Below, piece after piece: positions 55,264 to 64,000 of a stretch of DNA of 64,000 bases; the first letter of the stretch is position 1, and every line of letters begins with the position of its first letter. This DNA is from Beijerinckiaceae bacterium. GTDB lineage: Bacteria; Pseudomonadota; Alphaproteobacteria; Rhizobiales; Beijerinckiaceae. The stretch is taken from the NCBI GenBank assembly GCA_947453205.1, contig CANGFT010000009.1, positions 1 to 64,000 of the forward strand, read 5' to 3'. The translations under genes and the position numbers were made by a program. The notes below the pieces were generated by a model. The model searched no databases. It had not been told where the DNA came from and was given only the letters and a program-made list of their open reading frames with translations.

Positions 55264-56058
55264 TCAAAGCCAGGTTTGCAGAAAGCGCAGGAGCGTCGGG
55301 GCGAAGCGGCCGGAGAAACTGTGCGTCTCGTCGATCGGATCTGACAGCCAGTAATGGCCTGCGTCCGGGAGAACAAGAGAACGTGCGAAAAATCCGGCTT
55401 GCTCGAGAGCCCGCATGAATGTCTGGGACTGCGAGGGTTCGACGACATCGTCCTGAAGCCCCCATGTCAGGAGAAACTTCACGCGACGGTTCGCTGAAAT
55501 GGCGTGACTGAGCGGAGAAGCTTCGAAATAGAGACGGCGATCGTCCATGGGCGGGACGCCAAGGTAGGTCTCCACGAGATTGTTGCGCGGCCGCATTCTT
55601 ATTTCATGCTCCCATTGCGCGAGCATGTCATAGACGCCATAGCCGCAGACGACGAGCTTGACCGCCGCCGCGTCCTTCCCCGTCAATCCGGCCAGCGCGG
55701 CGATTTGCGCCCCCGCAGAGACGCCGAAAAGGCCGATCCGCTTGGGGTCGATACCCCTGCTTTCCGCATTCTGCCGAAGAAAGGCTATGGCGTCGCGCAG
55801 ATCCTCCAGCGCTTCGGGAAAGGCCTTGCCGCCCGCCGCAAGCCTGTATTTGACGGCGGCGAGGCCTATGCCGCGATGCGCGAGATATTGCCCCCAACCC
55901 GCGCCGGAGGCTTTGTCTCCAGCCTGCCAGCCCCCGCCATGGACGAAGATGACAAGCGGAAAAGCCTGGCCTCCATCTGGCGCATAGAGGTCGAGCGTGA
56001 GGCTCGTTTCGCCGCGCTGCGCATAGGTGATGTCTCTGGTGATCTTCACGCCGGTCAT
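55264..56058 (-). CDS. Alpha/beta hydrolase (carboxylesterase-like)
   Basis: The 264-residue protein has the oxyanion motif VIFVHGGGWQAGD near residue 36 and the nucleophile elbow LFGVSAGAQ near 110. The acidic residue is in LQDDVVEP and the His in LPDAGHYWLS, a full Ser-Asp-His triad as in kynurenine formamidase- and BD-FAE-type esterases. It hydrolyses an ester, amide or similar bond, probably in the cytosol. It is the last gene of the unit that begins with the CoA ligase; the preceding stop is 13 bases away. Confidence 0.9.
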   Translation of the reverse strand: MTGVKITRDITYAQRGETSLTLDLYAPDGGQAFPLVIFVHGGGWQAGDKASGAGWGQYLAHRGIGLAAVKYRLAAGGKAFPEALEDLRDAIAFLRQNAESRGIDPKRIGLFGVSAGAQIAALAGLTGKDAAAVKLVVCGYGVYDMLAQWEHEIRMRPRNNLVETYLGVPPMDDRRLYFEASPLSHAISANRRVKFLLTWGLQDDVVEPSQSQTFMRALEQAGFFARSLVLPDAGHYWLSDPIDETHSFSGRFAPTLLRFLQTWL

Positions 56059-56071
56059 GTCGAGGCCCCGA

Positions 56072-56839
56072 TCAGCGTCTTAACACGCCGCTTGTGTCGA
56101 TCTCGCGAATGATCTGCAACTGCTCGGCGGTGGGTGGGGCCGTTGTCGGCACATCGCCGGTGATTGCGAGTTCGAAACCCGTTTTCGCCTGAACATCCGC
56201 GACCGTGACGCCCGGATGAACCGACCTCAAGCGCATGCGCCGGTCCGGCGTTTCGAAATCCATCACGCCCATGGGGCTGATGACCCATGTCGGGCCCTGC
56301 GCCCATGCGCAGCGGTGTTGCGCCAACTCCTCCGGCCCGCTGTGGCCGCGTCCGCTGATGAAGTCGACCTTCTCGACGAACAGTCGGGGATCATGATGCT
56401 GGACGTAGATGAAGACCTTGCGGACGGAGGCCGTGAAGGCGAGGCCAACCGTACCCGGTCCCCGCATCTTCGGTTTGGCGTAATCGCCAATCGCCGCCAT
56501 ATTCATGTTTCCATAGCGGTCGATCTGGACGCCGCCCAGAAAGAGGGTTGTGAAACGGCCCGTGAATTCGAAGTCGATGATGTCCTGAAGCGGCGTGCGA
56601 TATTCGGCGCCAGCGAGGTTGCGGAAATCGGCCGCCATTTCGACAAGCGATTCAGCCTTCGAATTCAAAGCGCCGCTGCCGCCATAGAGAAACCAGAGAT
56701 TCGGCGCATGCGTGCGCTGCGCGAGGCGCAAGGCGCAGACCGGAATGTGCGATGCTGTTCCCACGGCGGCGAAATCATCGTCGCTGAGTTCCCGGGCGAT
56801 GGCCGCAGCCATCAGTTCAGAGTTCGTATAGTCGCCCAT
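56072..56839 (-). CDS. Class I CoA-transferase-like enzyme, beta subunit
   Basis: The 255-residue protein resembles beta subunits of the glutaconate/3-oxoadipate CoA-transferase and IpdB group: ELMAAAIARELSDDDFAAVG, ALRLAQRTHAPNLWFLYGGS, then VQIDRYGNMNMAAIGDY. Some members are ring-opening hydrolases rather than transferases, so the reaction is uncertain. ATG 56839 follows GGGAG at good spacing; an earlier ATG lies six bases upstream. The alpha-subunit gene precedes it with a 17-base gap. Confidence 0.88.
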   Translation of the reverse strand: MGDYTNSELMAAAIARELSDDDFAAVGTASHIPVCALRLAQRTHAPNLWFLYGGSGALNSKAESLVEMAADFRNLAGAEYRTPLQDIIDFEFTGRFTTLFLGGVQIDRYGNMNMAAIGDYAKPKMRGPGTVGLAFTASVRKVFIYVQHHDPRLFVEKVDFISGRGHSGPEELAQHRCAWAQGPTWVISPMGVMDFETPDRRMRLRSVHPGVTVADVQAKTGFELAITGDVPTTAPPTAEQLQIIREIDTSGVLRR

Positions 56840-56856
56840 GATCATCTCCCGGAATC

Positions 56857-57750
56857 TCAGCGCGCCATGCGCAGGCGTGACAGGTGCTCGTCATCCAGAG
56901 CGGCGATCATCGCCGTGTCATCCGCATGGGGCCGCACGAAGCGGTCAAGATAAGACGACGTCTCGTTCTTCTTCGCCATTTCATTATATTCAAGCAGATG
57001 CGGACGGTCGTAGTCGTAAACGCCAGGGCAAGCCCCAGGCCACGCGCCCATCGGGGCATGGACCACCGCCTCCACCAGCACGCCGGGAATGGTGGTCCGG
57101 GTCGGATCGGCGCAGAATTCGGCGTTGTCGACGATCTCCTCCGCGCTCAGGATCACACGCTTTGAGGCCTTGGTTATGATGTCCTCCATATGCCGTCCGC
57201 CCAGGCTCAGCCCATTGCCATAGATGTCGGCCTTGGCGACATGCACGAAGCAGACGTCAGGCTGCAAGGGCGGAACAGCGACGACGGTCTTGCCGGTGAA
57301 GGGATCGACGATGCTCTTATAGACCTGCGGACTGACTTTCGGCAGGTCAGTGAGAAGATGGATGGGCGGGAACACAACAAAGGGCAACCCGCTCGCCGCA
57401 GCCCGCAATCCATGGAAGATCGTGGGCTCGTCGACATCCACCACCTCGATCTTGCCAGCCTCCGCCGCACGGCGGAAATTGGGGGCGAGGCCGAGGAACT
57501 CAAGCCCGATATAAGATACATGGATTTTCCGCACCGCGTCGGCCGCGATCAACATATCAACCCAAAGACCCGTCGCCGGTGTCGGGATGATCTCCAGATC
57601 TTTTGCGCCTTTGCGTATCAACTGGCGAACCAGCGCCATGGGCGTATTGCTGAGATGCACGCCTCCGGCCAGAATCTTGGCTCCATCGGGAATATCCGCG
57701 ACCGCCTCGGCCAGGGACTTTATCTTGCTTTTGCGCAGGCTCATCAGCAT
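56857..57750 (-). CDS. Class I CoA-transferase-like enzyme, alpha subunit
   Basis: The 297-residue protein resembles alpha subunits of glutaconate CoA-transferase and IpdA-type hydrolases: DGAKILAGGVHLSNTPMALV near residue 23, ADIYGNGLSLGGRHM and AEEIVDNAEF, ending in a short C-terminal helix. Together with the adjacent beta subunit it should form an alpha2beta2 complex acting on an acyl-CoA. GGAG lies four bases before ATG 57750. Confidence 0.88.
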   Translation of the reverse strand: MLMSLRKSKIKSLAEAVADIPDGAKILAGGVHLSNTPMALVRQLIRKGAKDLEIIPTPATGLWVDMLIAADAVRKIHVSYIGLEFLGLAPNFRRAAEAGKIEVVDVDEPTIFHGLRAAASGLPFVVFPPIHLLTDLPKVSPQVYKSIVDPFTGKTVVAVPPLQPDVCFVHVAKADIYGNGLSLGGRHMEDIITKASKRVILSAEEIVDNAEFCADPTRTTIPGVLVEAVVHAPMGAWPGACPGVYDYDRPHLLEYNEMAKKNETSSYLDRFVRPHADDTAMIAALDDEHLSRLRMAR

Positions 57751-57768
57751 TGGCTCCTGGCCCCTGTC

Positions 57769-58788
57769 TCAGGGGATTTCGATTGCGAAGCGCCGGTCGA
57801 GGATCTTGTCCATCGAAAGCGTCGTAGAAATCTGTCCGCTCGCCCTGAGGAACGCCTGCTGGCGCATCAGATCCGACACGGAGACGGCGAGTTGGGGATC
57901 AAAAACATAGGGCGCTGTTTTGGCGATGAGCGAAGCCGGCAATTCCGTATGCTTGGCCCAGATCCGCACATTGTCAGCGGACATGATCTTTGCGGGCGCA
58001 TCAAGATCGGCCGCTGCGCGCCTGAGCGCGCGCATCACCTTCTTGCCGTTCTCCTCGCCAGCGCCCTCGAGGAGCGAGGGGCCGAACATCAGCACGGTCG
58101 CGAGCGCTGCAGGCAGCGGATTGGGATCAAGCACGGCGCCTATGCCCTGTTCGCGCACGGCTGTCGCGAGTGGTTCGGGCATGACCGCGGCGTCCACAGC
58201 GCCATTGGCGAGCGCGGCGCTCATGCTGGGAAAAGGCAGGGTGACGACATCGAAATCCGAGACCTGCATCCCCGCCCGCTGGGACGCGCCCCCGACCAGA
58301 TATTCAATGACGCCGCCACGGGTGTTGAAGGCGACCTTGCGCCCCTTCAGGTCCGCCAGCGTCTTGACGGCGCCCGAGTCAGCCAGCGGCTTGCGCACGA
58401 TGATCGGCGCTGGAGCTAGGGTCGCGCGGTCCGCTGGATAATAGGACGTGGCGGCGACCACGCGGACATTGATGTTTCGCTCGCCTGCGTTGATCAGGGG
58501 GGCGCCGATGTTTCCGAAAGCCAGATCGAGACGTCCCAGTCCCAGAAATGCGATGACATCGGAGGCGCTCTGAACCGCATCAAGCTCGATGTTCAACCCC
58601 TCCTCCTCGAAATATTTCTTTTCCATCGCGAGAAAGAGCGGGCTGAAGCTCAGCGACTTCAAATAGGCCGCGCGCAGGGTCACGGGGGCCTTGCCTTGCG
58701 CGCAGGCGAGTTGCGGCGTGAAGAGGAATGTCGTCAGCAATGCGGCGATCACGCCGCGCCGTCCAACGAATGCGCGGAATGGTTTCAT
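57769..58788 (-). CDS. NMT1/SsuA-type periplasmic substrate-binding protein
   Basis: The 339-residue protein has a signal peptide (VIAALLTTFLFTPQLACAQG) and the pattern of SsuA/NMT1-like binding proteins: LAMEKKYFEEEGLNIEL, ADLKGRKVAFNTRGG and the C-terminal lobe DAAVMPEPLATAVREQG. The ligand is unknown but presumably a precursor of the CoA esters made by the neighbours. Its ATG overlaps the CoA-ligase stop (ATGA), so it is translated with it. No permease or ATPase gene adjoins. Confidence 0.9.
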   Translation of the reverse strand: MKPFRAFVGRRGVIAALLTTFLFTPQLACAQGKAPVTLRAAYLKSLSFSPLFLAMEKKYFEEEGLNIELDAVQSASDVIAFLGLGRLDLAFGNIGAPLINAGERNINVRVVAATSYYPADRATLAPAPIIVRKPLADSGAVKTLADLKGRKVAFNTRGGVIEYLVGGASQRAGMQVSDFDVVTLPFPSMSAALANGAVDAAVMPEPLATAVREQGIGAVLDPNPLPAALATVLMFGPSLLEGAGEENGKKVMRALRRAAADLDAPAKIMSADNVRIWAKHTELPASLIAKTAPYVFDPQLAVSVSDLMRQQAFLRASGQISTTLSMDKILDRRFAIEIP

Positions 58789-60359
58789 GACGCGGTTTCC
58801 TTCCCCATGTCCACGACCAGATCTTTCAATTCGCGCTTCAGCACTTTCCCCATGCTGTTTTTTGGCAGCTCATCGAAAAAGACGATTTGCTTTGGCGTTT
58901 TGTAATTGGCGAGCTGGTCGCGACAATGCGCCTCGATGTCGTCGGATTCAATCATGGCCCCGGGCTTGCGAACCACGCAGGCGATCACAATCTCGCCCCA
59001 GCGCTTGTCTGGCGCCCCTACGACTGCGACATCAGCAACGCCATCAAGGTTGAGGATGATGCTCTCGACCTCCATGGCGGAAATGTTCATGCCGCCGCTG
59101 CGGATGACGTCCTTCAGCCGGTCCGAGATGAAGACATATCCGTCCTGATCGATCCATGCTCCGTCGCCTGTGTGGAACCAGCCCTCGCGGATGGATTTTG
59201 CGATTTCGCCAGGCCGGTTCCAGTAGTCGGTTATCATCCCTTCCGTGCGCACCACGAGTTCGCCCACCTCGCCCTGGGCGACGGTCACGCCGAATTCATT
59301 GAAGACACGTACATCAGCCTGCAGAGCCTCGCGTCCGCAGGAACCAAGCCTTCTTATGCGCGCCTCCAGCGCCTCACCTTCGCAGCCGTCAAGCCGGTGA
59401 TCTTCCGGCATCAGATAGGTTGAAAAGCCGCCTGCCTCCAGATGCCCGTAGACGCCAAAGAAATCGCATCGGAAGCGCTCAAGGGTGCGTCGCAATAAAG
59501 GCAGTGGAAAGACGGCGCCGCCATAGCCCACCATGCGCAGGCTTCCAAGATTCGCACCAGCCATTTCCGGCGCGTCGAGAAACCGCGCAAAGAGGGTCGG
59601 AACGGGAATCATGAAGGTGGTGATCTGTTCGGCCTCGATCATTTTAATGGCGGCGGAGGCGTCAAAGCGCGGCAGCAGATACATGGCGGCGCCGACGAGC
59701 GAATAGCTCATCAACATCGACGAGCCGACGCCAAGCGATAATGGTGAAAGCAGCATCGCGCGATCACGATGGGTGTGCTGGACATGAGCGATGAAGTTCA
59801 TGGACCGGCGCAGCCAGTCACGGTGCGTGCTGGGGCAACCCTTTGGCAGGCCGGTCGTGCCGCTTGTGAAGCGGATCGCAAAGAGTTCGTCGTCAGCCAC
59901 GATCTCCGGCGGCTCTTCTGAAGACCCGGAGTTTGCGACCTCTTCGAAGAGGCGGAAACCTTCAGAGGCTCCCATCGAGATTTTATGGACGATCGATTCG
60001 ACGCCCTGAATTGTTTGGCCGAAGGCGCCGCAATAGGCGTCTTCAATCAGGATTGCACGCGCGCCGACATCTGACAGCATGAAGCCGACTTCGCGATCGA
60101 CAAGGCCGGTATGGATGGGAACGATGATGAGGCCGAGCTTGGCGGCGGCGAAATAGGCCTCGACCACCTCAAGCCTTGGCGTGGACAGGATCGCCAGACG
60201 ATCCCCCTTTTGCAGCCCAAGCGCCGTCAACCCACCTGCCAGACGGTTCACGCGATCATTGAATTGGCGCCAAGTGATGCGCAAGTCGCCAGCTACGAAC
60301 GCAATTGAGTCCGGCCGCCGATAGGCGTTCCGACGCGGCAAATCGCCGATGACCGTCAT
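58785..60359 (-). CDS. AMP-dependent acyl-CoA synthetase/ligase
   Basis: The 524-residue enzyme activates a carboxylic acid through an acyl-adenylate to its CoA ester. It has the P-loop RFTSGTTGLPKGC near residue 170, a GVYGHLEAGG segment in the place of the usual YGxTE, WFHTGDGAWIDQDGYVFISD near 400, and the catalytic Lys in KNSMGKVLKRELK near the end. The adenylation type suggests an aromatic, alicyclic or branched acid. ATG 60359 follows GGAGAGGAGG; a longer reading from 60527 is rejected. It starts the five-gene minus-strand unit. Confidence 0.92.
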   Translation of the reverse strand: MTVIGDLPRRNAYRRPDSIAFVAGDLRITWRQFNDRVNRLAGGLTALGLQKGDRLAILSTPRLEVVEAYFAAAKLGLIIVPIHTGLVDREVGFMLSDVGARAILIEDAYCGAFGQTIQGVESIVHKISMGASEGFRLFEEVANSGSSEEPPEIVADDELFAIRFTSGTTGLPKGCPSTHRDWLRRSMNFIAHVQHTHRDRAMLLSPLSLGVGSSMLMSYSLVGAAMYLLPRFDASAAIKMIEAEQITTFMIPVPTLFARFLDAPEMAGANLGSLRMVGYGGAVFPLPLLRRTLERFRCDFFGVYGHLEAGGFSTYLMPEDHRLDGCEGEALEARIRRLGSCGREALQADVRVFNEFGVTVAQGEVGELVVRTEGMITDYWNRPGEIAKSIREGWFHTGDGAWIDQDGYVFISDRLKDVIRSGGMNISAMEVESIILNLDGVADVAVVGAPDKRWGEIVIACVVRKPGAMIESDDIEAHCRDQLANYKTPKQIVFFDELPKNSMGKVLKRELKDLVVDMGKETAS

Positions 60360-60911
60360 TTGGGCCGCCTCCTCTCCATCGCATGCTCTTTTTTTTAAAC
60401 TATCATGGCCCAGCCGCGATTTGAAAGATGTTTGTTCGCCGCGCAAAAACGCAAGAAGGCGGCCCCTCATCCAGAAGGTTGCACAGGGAACAGGCGTCTC
60501 GCTCCGGTTGAGCCGCTGCTGGCGCATCCATCCGTTGTGCGACTTGCCGGTTCAAGACGAGACTGCTCAAGCATGGATCAATCAAGGGGGAGACTGCGCA
60601 AAATCGCCGCCGGGCCGCCGTCGGCTCTGGCGATCCATCCACCCGCTCAAGATCGGCTCAGCGCGTTTTTCGAGGGTATGCGGGGCAAACCGCAGGTCGT
60701 TAGCCTGGTCATGAGCGCCCAGTCGATGTTCACGCGGTTGTTTATCAACTGGCCAGCGCGGCGAAGGATGTCTTGCAATGCCGTTGATTTCCCGAGGGCA
60801 CATTGCCCAGTTCGGTCAATTTGCGTTTCGCATAGCAAGGACAGCCTTCTCTTGCGACCCGGCTTTGAGAGGGCGCTGGCTGCGCATCAATGGATCGCCA
60901 ACTCAAAAATC
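60360..60911. other. Intergenic region upstream of the CoA-ligase unit
   Basis: About 550 bases with no defensible gene. Overlapping frames on both strands are Arg/Ser/Pro-rich shadows without ribosome sites or motifs. The part next to 60359 contains the ligase ribosome site and probably its promoter. Confidence 0.45.
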
Positions 60912-61715
60912 TCAGATCGGATCGAGAATGGCCCAACGCATCAAGCGGCCGCGACCTTCAGAGCAAATCAGCCAACGGTCGGTGTCGCACAGATTGCGTA
61001 ACTCGGGGAAACGGGACGGGTCACGCGCCGACGTGCTCACTTCTGACCAACGATGGGTCAGCTTGCTTTCATTTTTAAGCTTCTCAACGCGGTTCGCCGC
61101 ATCGGGGAAAAACCAGTCATGCAACTCGATGTAGATGCGCGAACGCCTGAAGTCCTCGAAGACCCGAGGCGAGAAAAGATCAAATTCTGCGCCTTCGATA
61201 TCGACGAACAAGACTGCGTCAGCCAGATCCTCCGGCGCTATCAGGGAGGCGAAATCCGGCTTTGCTTCGCCGAAAACACGCACGCGATTCGAAACCTGAT
61301 TGAGGGCCGCCGTCTCCTGGATGATCCTCTGCCCCGCTTCTGCTATTTCGAAACAATAGCTGCGCTCGAAGAGACCGCCCACAAGAACGCCAACGCCATA
61401 GAACCCGTCAGCAGCTCCAAGATCAATGAATGTCTTGTAGCGTCCTTTTTGCCTCGCCAGATCAGAGAGGACTTCCTCTTCATAGATTCCAAGGATCATT
61501 GCGGCTTTGTCAGCCCGCCCCCAATGGGCGGATTGATGCAGGCGCATGCCCTTCAAGGGGCCATGGGCCACAGCGTTATTGTGTGTTTTGCAGATCAGAT
61601 CCGCCAGAAGTTGACGACGATTTTCGACGAAGTAGGCCACCACCTCTGGATGATTGTCTGCGATGAACCGCGCAATGTCCAAGACGGTCTTTTGATGAAG
61701 GACTGGCTGGTTCAT
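60912..61715 (-). CDS. FkbM-like SAM methyltransferase
   Basis: The 267-residue product has a helical N-terminus, the SAM motif FIDLGAADGFYGVG near residue 97 and VLFVDIEGAEFDLF near 170. The tail is SRIYIELHDWF. This matches FkbM-type O-methyltransferases, which often modify sugars of surface glycans. ATG 61715 is used; TTG 61727 extends it by four residues. It stands alone with intergenic stretches on each side. Confidence 0.75.
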   Translation of the reverse strand: MNQPVLHQKTVLDIARFIADNHPEVVAYFVENRRQLLADLICKTHNNAVAHGPLKGMRLHQSAHWGRADKAAMILGIYEEEVLSDLARQKGRYKTFIDLGAADGFYGVGVLVGGLFERSYCFEIAEAGQRIIQETAALNQVSNRVRVFGEAKPDFASLIAPEDLADAVLFVDIEGAEFDLFSPRVFEDFRRSRIYIELHDWFFPDAANRVEKLKNESKLTHRWSEVSTSARDPSRFPELRNLCDTDRWLICSEGRGRLMRWAILDPI

Positions 61716-62154
61716 GGATATGCCCAAATAAGCCGAAGTCGAGCGATGCGACCTTTACGGTAAGTGAATAAGCTGAGAAAATTAATATTTAAATAATCAT
61801 GTTACCAGGCGTAAGGCGTGGTCGAAGGCATCAAGTCACGCAAATGAAGGTGGTCATCATCGCCCCGGACGCAAGCTCTGGCCCGCATATCAATAGAATG
61901 AAACCTCCCGAATATCGCGGCGCAGCGTCAGGCCTGCCGCCAGAGGCGATCCAGCATCGGTCCAGCGCGTCACGCTTTCACTTTCGTAACATTCCGTTCA
62001 ACAAATGCGACCCAGCGCCGTGACGATTGTCCGCGCATAGAGCGGTTGTAGATGGGAGCGCCCTGGTGGCCGCCTCATCGCTCTCGTCCTGCGCGATGAA
62101 TGCAAAACCTGCTTCGCCGCTGCGGGCTGCATTCCAATTTGATGGGGCGCCGCT
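61716..62154. other. Intergenic region between methyltransferase and acyltransferase
   Basis: About 440 bases with no supported gene. The left 100 bases (61750-61800) are AT-rich and probably hold the promoter of the methyltransferase gene. I see no repeat or RNA. Confidence 0.4.
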
Positions 62155-64000
62155 CTAGCGCAAGGCCTGCCGCAGCAAGGGCGCCAGCGCCAGGGCGCCC
62201 GCCTCGCTGAGGTGGTTGTTATCCGTATAGAGCAGGCGTCCATTCGCATAGTAAGCGCAGCGCCAATCCTCGCAGAGAGCATCACGCGGGCGGATGCGAA
62301 GAAATGTGCGGGTCTTCTGCAGGTCTGTCAGCACATCTTCGGTCAGGGTGAAGCGCTCGCGATAGGGCCTCGCATCCCATGTCATCGCGCCCGCCTGCGG
62401 CTCGCGCAGCAGGCGCTTGAAGGTCTGATGCGACGCGTTGATGGGAAGATCGACGATGGCGTCGACCAGCACCACCTCCTTGCCCGCCGCCTGCAGGGCG
62501 TCAATCGTGCGGCCCAGCGCCTCCTTGAAAAGCGCGACGCCCTCGGCTTCCGGCAGGCTCACGCCTGGCGCCCGCGCGATGGTTCCGGGCATGGCGCCGC
62601 GCCCCTGCGCCCGCACATCGCCAAAGAGCGAGATGGGCCAGCGCGAGAGAAGGATCACCTTCTTTTCGGGTCCGCCCCTGAGATAGGCCAGCACTGCATC
62701 ATTATGGACTTTGCAATCGGGCCTTGGGTCATCGGCGAGGAACACACCCACAATGGGCCGACAGCCGCCGAGCGCAAAGACGCTGAAGCGCGGCGCCGCC
62801 TGCGGTTTCGCTGCTTCGGTGAGGCCGCTCAAAATCGCCCCCACATGGGAATCGCCCCAGATGGCGATTTGCGGCGGCAGGGCTGGATCTGCGGTGACGA
62901 AGCCGCCGGGCGGCAGGCCTTCGACCCTGTGTCCGCCTGCGCCCTCCATCAATCCGCGAAAACCCCTGGTCTGCGCCTCATGCTCCACCAGCAGCTTTTG
63001 CAGGGGCTGCGGATAGCGGTTGAGGAAGCCGTCGCGCCAGAACAGGCCGCCGATGGCGAAGAGCAGCAGCGCCGCCAATGTGGCGCTCGCGAAAACCGCT
63101 GGTTGAGACACTCTTGCGCCCAGCTTGCGCGTGGGATCCTCGATCCACCGAAAGGAGGCGAAGGCGAAGGCGAGCGAGACAAGCACGAGAGCGATCTTGT
63201 CGCCGGGCCCATGCGCCTCAAGCGCCCAATGATGGCTGAAGACGATCACCGGCCAGTGCCAGAGGTAAAGCGAATAGGACATCAGCCCGATCAGCACGAA
63301 GCCCCGCATCATCAAGAGCCGCGCCACCCGCGTCGGACTTTCGCGGTCGCCGGTCCAGATGATCAGCGCCGAACCAAGGCACGGCGGCATGGCCGCGAGG
63401 CCGGGAAAAGGCGTCCGGCTGTCATAGGCGAAGACGGGGATGAGGATCAGCGCAAGCCCCAGCGCTGCGAGGCCTTCGCGCAGAGTTGCGCCTCTCAACA
63501 CCGGCGCCGCCCGCAGCGCAAGCACGGAGCCGATCAGCAGCTCCCATGCGCGCGTGGGGATGAGATAGAAGGCCGCGTCGCGCCAATGGCTCACCCCATA
63601 AAGGCTGAGGGCGAAGGAGCAGATCAGCAGAGCCCAGACCAGCGCGCGCTGGCTGTTCGTCCAGCGATGGAAGGCGAGCAGCAGCAGGGGAAAGAAGAGA
63701 TAGAACTGCTCCTCCACAGCCAGCGACCAGGTGTGCAAGAGGGGCTTGAGGTCCGACTGCGTGTCGAAATAGCCGCTTTGGCGCCAGAAGCTGATGTTGG
63801 CGAAAAAGCCGGTGGAGGCGACGACGCTCTCCCCATAGGCCTGCAAGTCCAGCGGAAAGAGCAGGACCCATGCCGCGCAGGAGCTGACCAGCAGCATGGC
63901 GAAGAGGGCCGGGAAGATGCGCCTGATCCGCCGCTCATAAAAGCGCCAGAGGCTGAAGCGCCCCTCATCCATCTCGCCCGCGATGATCGAGGTGATGAGA
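62155..64000 (-). CDS. Acyltransferase-3 (OafA-type) with SGNH domain, 5' end missing
   Basis: The protein is cut by the right edge; at least 614 residues are present, and the frame stays open to base 64000 with LITSIIAGE before MDEGRFSLW. The first part is a multi-helix acyltransferase-3 membrane domain (FYERRIRRIFPALFAMLL, then HTWSLAVEEQFYLFFPLLL). The C-terminal part is an SGNH hydrolase-like domain with IAIWGDSHVGA near 370 and NNHLSEAGAL near the end. Such enzymes add acetyl or other acyl groups to surface polysaccharides such as O-antigen. It may act together with the surface island. Confidence 0.93.
   Translation of the reverse strand, partial: LITSIIAGEMDEGRFSLWRFYERRIRRIFPALFAMLLVSSCAAWVLLFPLDLQAYGESVVASTGFFANISFWRQSGYFDTQSDLKPLLHTWSLAVEEQFYLFFPLLLLAFHRWTNSQRALVWALLICSFALSLYGVSHWRDAAFYLIPTRAWELLIGSVLALRAAPVLRGATLREGLAALGLALILIPVFAYDSRTPFPGLAAMPPCLGSALIIWTGDRESPTRVARLLMMRGFVLIGLMSYSLYLWHWPVIVFSHHWALEAHGPGDKIALVLVSLAFAFASFRWIEDPTRKLGARVSQPAVFASATLAALLLFAIGGLFWRDGFLNRYPQPLQKLLVEHEAQTRGFRGLMEGAGGHRVEGLPPGGFVTADPALPPQIAIWGDSHVGAILSGLTEAAKPQAAPRFSVFALGGCRPIVGVFLADDPRPDCKVHNDAVLAYLRGGPEKKVILLSRWPISLFGDVRAQGRGAMPGTIARAPGVSLPEAEGVALFKEALGRTIDALQAAGKEVVLVDAIVDLPINASHQTFKRLLREPQAGAMTWDARPYRERFTLTEDVLTDLQKTRTFLRIRPRDALCEDWRCAYYANGRLLYTDNNHLSEAGALALAPLLRQALR

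Noticed and set aside
60405-61001. 198-residue frame on the plus strand upstream of the ligase
   Set aside because: Overlaps the FkbM-like gene on the other strand and shows no family motif or ribosome site.

Overview
The window is high-GC alphaproteobacterial DNA. The left end carries ileS-lspA-(secreted protein)-M16 peptidase pair-mutL on the minus strand, an arrangement familiar from Hyphomicrobiales (Rhizobiales). The organism cannot be named more closely from sequence alone. I see no rRNA, tRNA or CRISPR. The only mobile-element trace is the 3' end of an IS110-type transposase at the left edge.

Layout. 1-9.1 kb: IS110 remnant, then the housekeeping block mutL, two M16 peptidases, a secreted protein, lspA and ileS. 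9.5-20.7 kb: a cell-surface island of assorted glycosyltransferases (GT32-, GT2-, GT25- and exostosin-like), a methyltransferase and a UDP-glucuronate decarboxylase-type epimerase. It ends with an 837-residue surface protein that joins flagellar-hook-like segments to cadherin-like domains and six 50-residue VCBS/FG-GAP repeats. Gene density is low and orientation mixed; several gaps are AT-rich.

20.9-31.4 kb: a periplasmic redox cluster. It has a small cytochrome c, three large secreted proteins that each combine a carboxypeptidase-regulatory-like domain, a haem-c motif and a virginiamycin-B-lyase-like beta-propeller, two small membrane proteins, a stand-alone regulatory-like domain protein and an NMT1-type binding protein. 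Next to it lie an H-H-E extradiol dioxygenase-like protein and a TctC-type binding protein. This is the best candidate for an undescribed system: a set of propeller-cytochrome fusions with a possible membrane electron carrier. 31.7-36.8 kb: a tightly overlapping tctCBA-MmgE/PrpD-SDR operon; its SDR lacks the catalytic Ser and Tyr.

36.9-43.6 kb: a three-gene transglutaminase / circularly permuted ATP-grasp + alpha-E / transglutaminase + DUF2126 operon, a widespread predicted peptide-modification system. 43.9-60.4 kb: a catabolic island with three transcription units. The first holds a TctC protein, two RutA-like flavin monooxygenases, a Cys-less thiolase with its DUF35 partner, a class III CoA-transferase and an iron-type ABC binding protein and permease. 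The second holds two cupins and a TctC protein. The third holds an AMP-dependent CoA ligase, an NMT1-type binding protein, a two-subunit class I CoA-transferase-like enzyme and an alpha/beta hydrolase. Together they look like CoA-thioester degradation of an unknown, possibly ring-containing acid. Solute-binding proteins greatly outnumber permeases, no ABC ATPase is present, and no transcription regulator is recognisable anywhere. 60.9-64 kb: an FkbM-like methyltransferase and an acyltransferase-3/SGNH protein that runs off the right edge.
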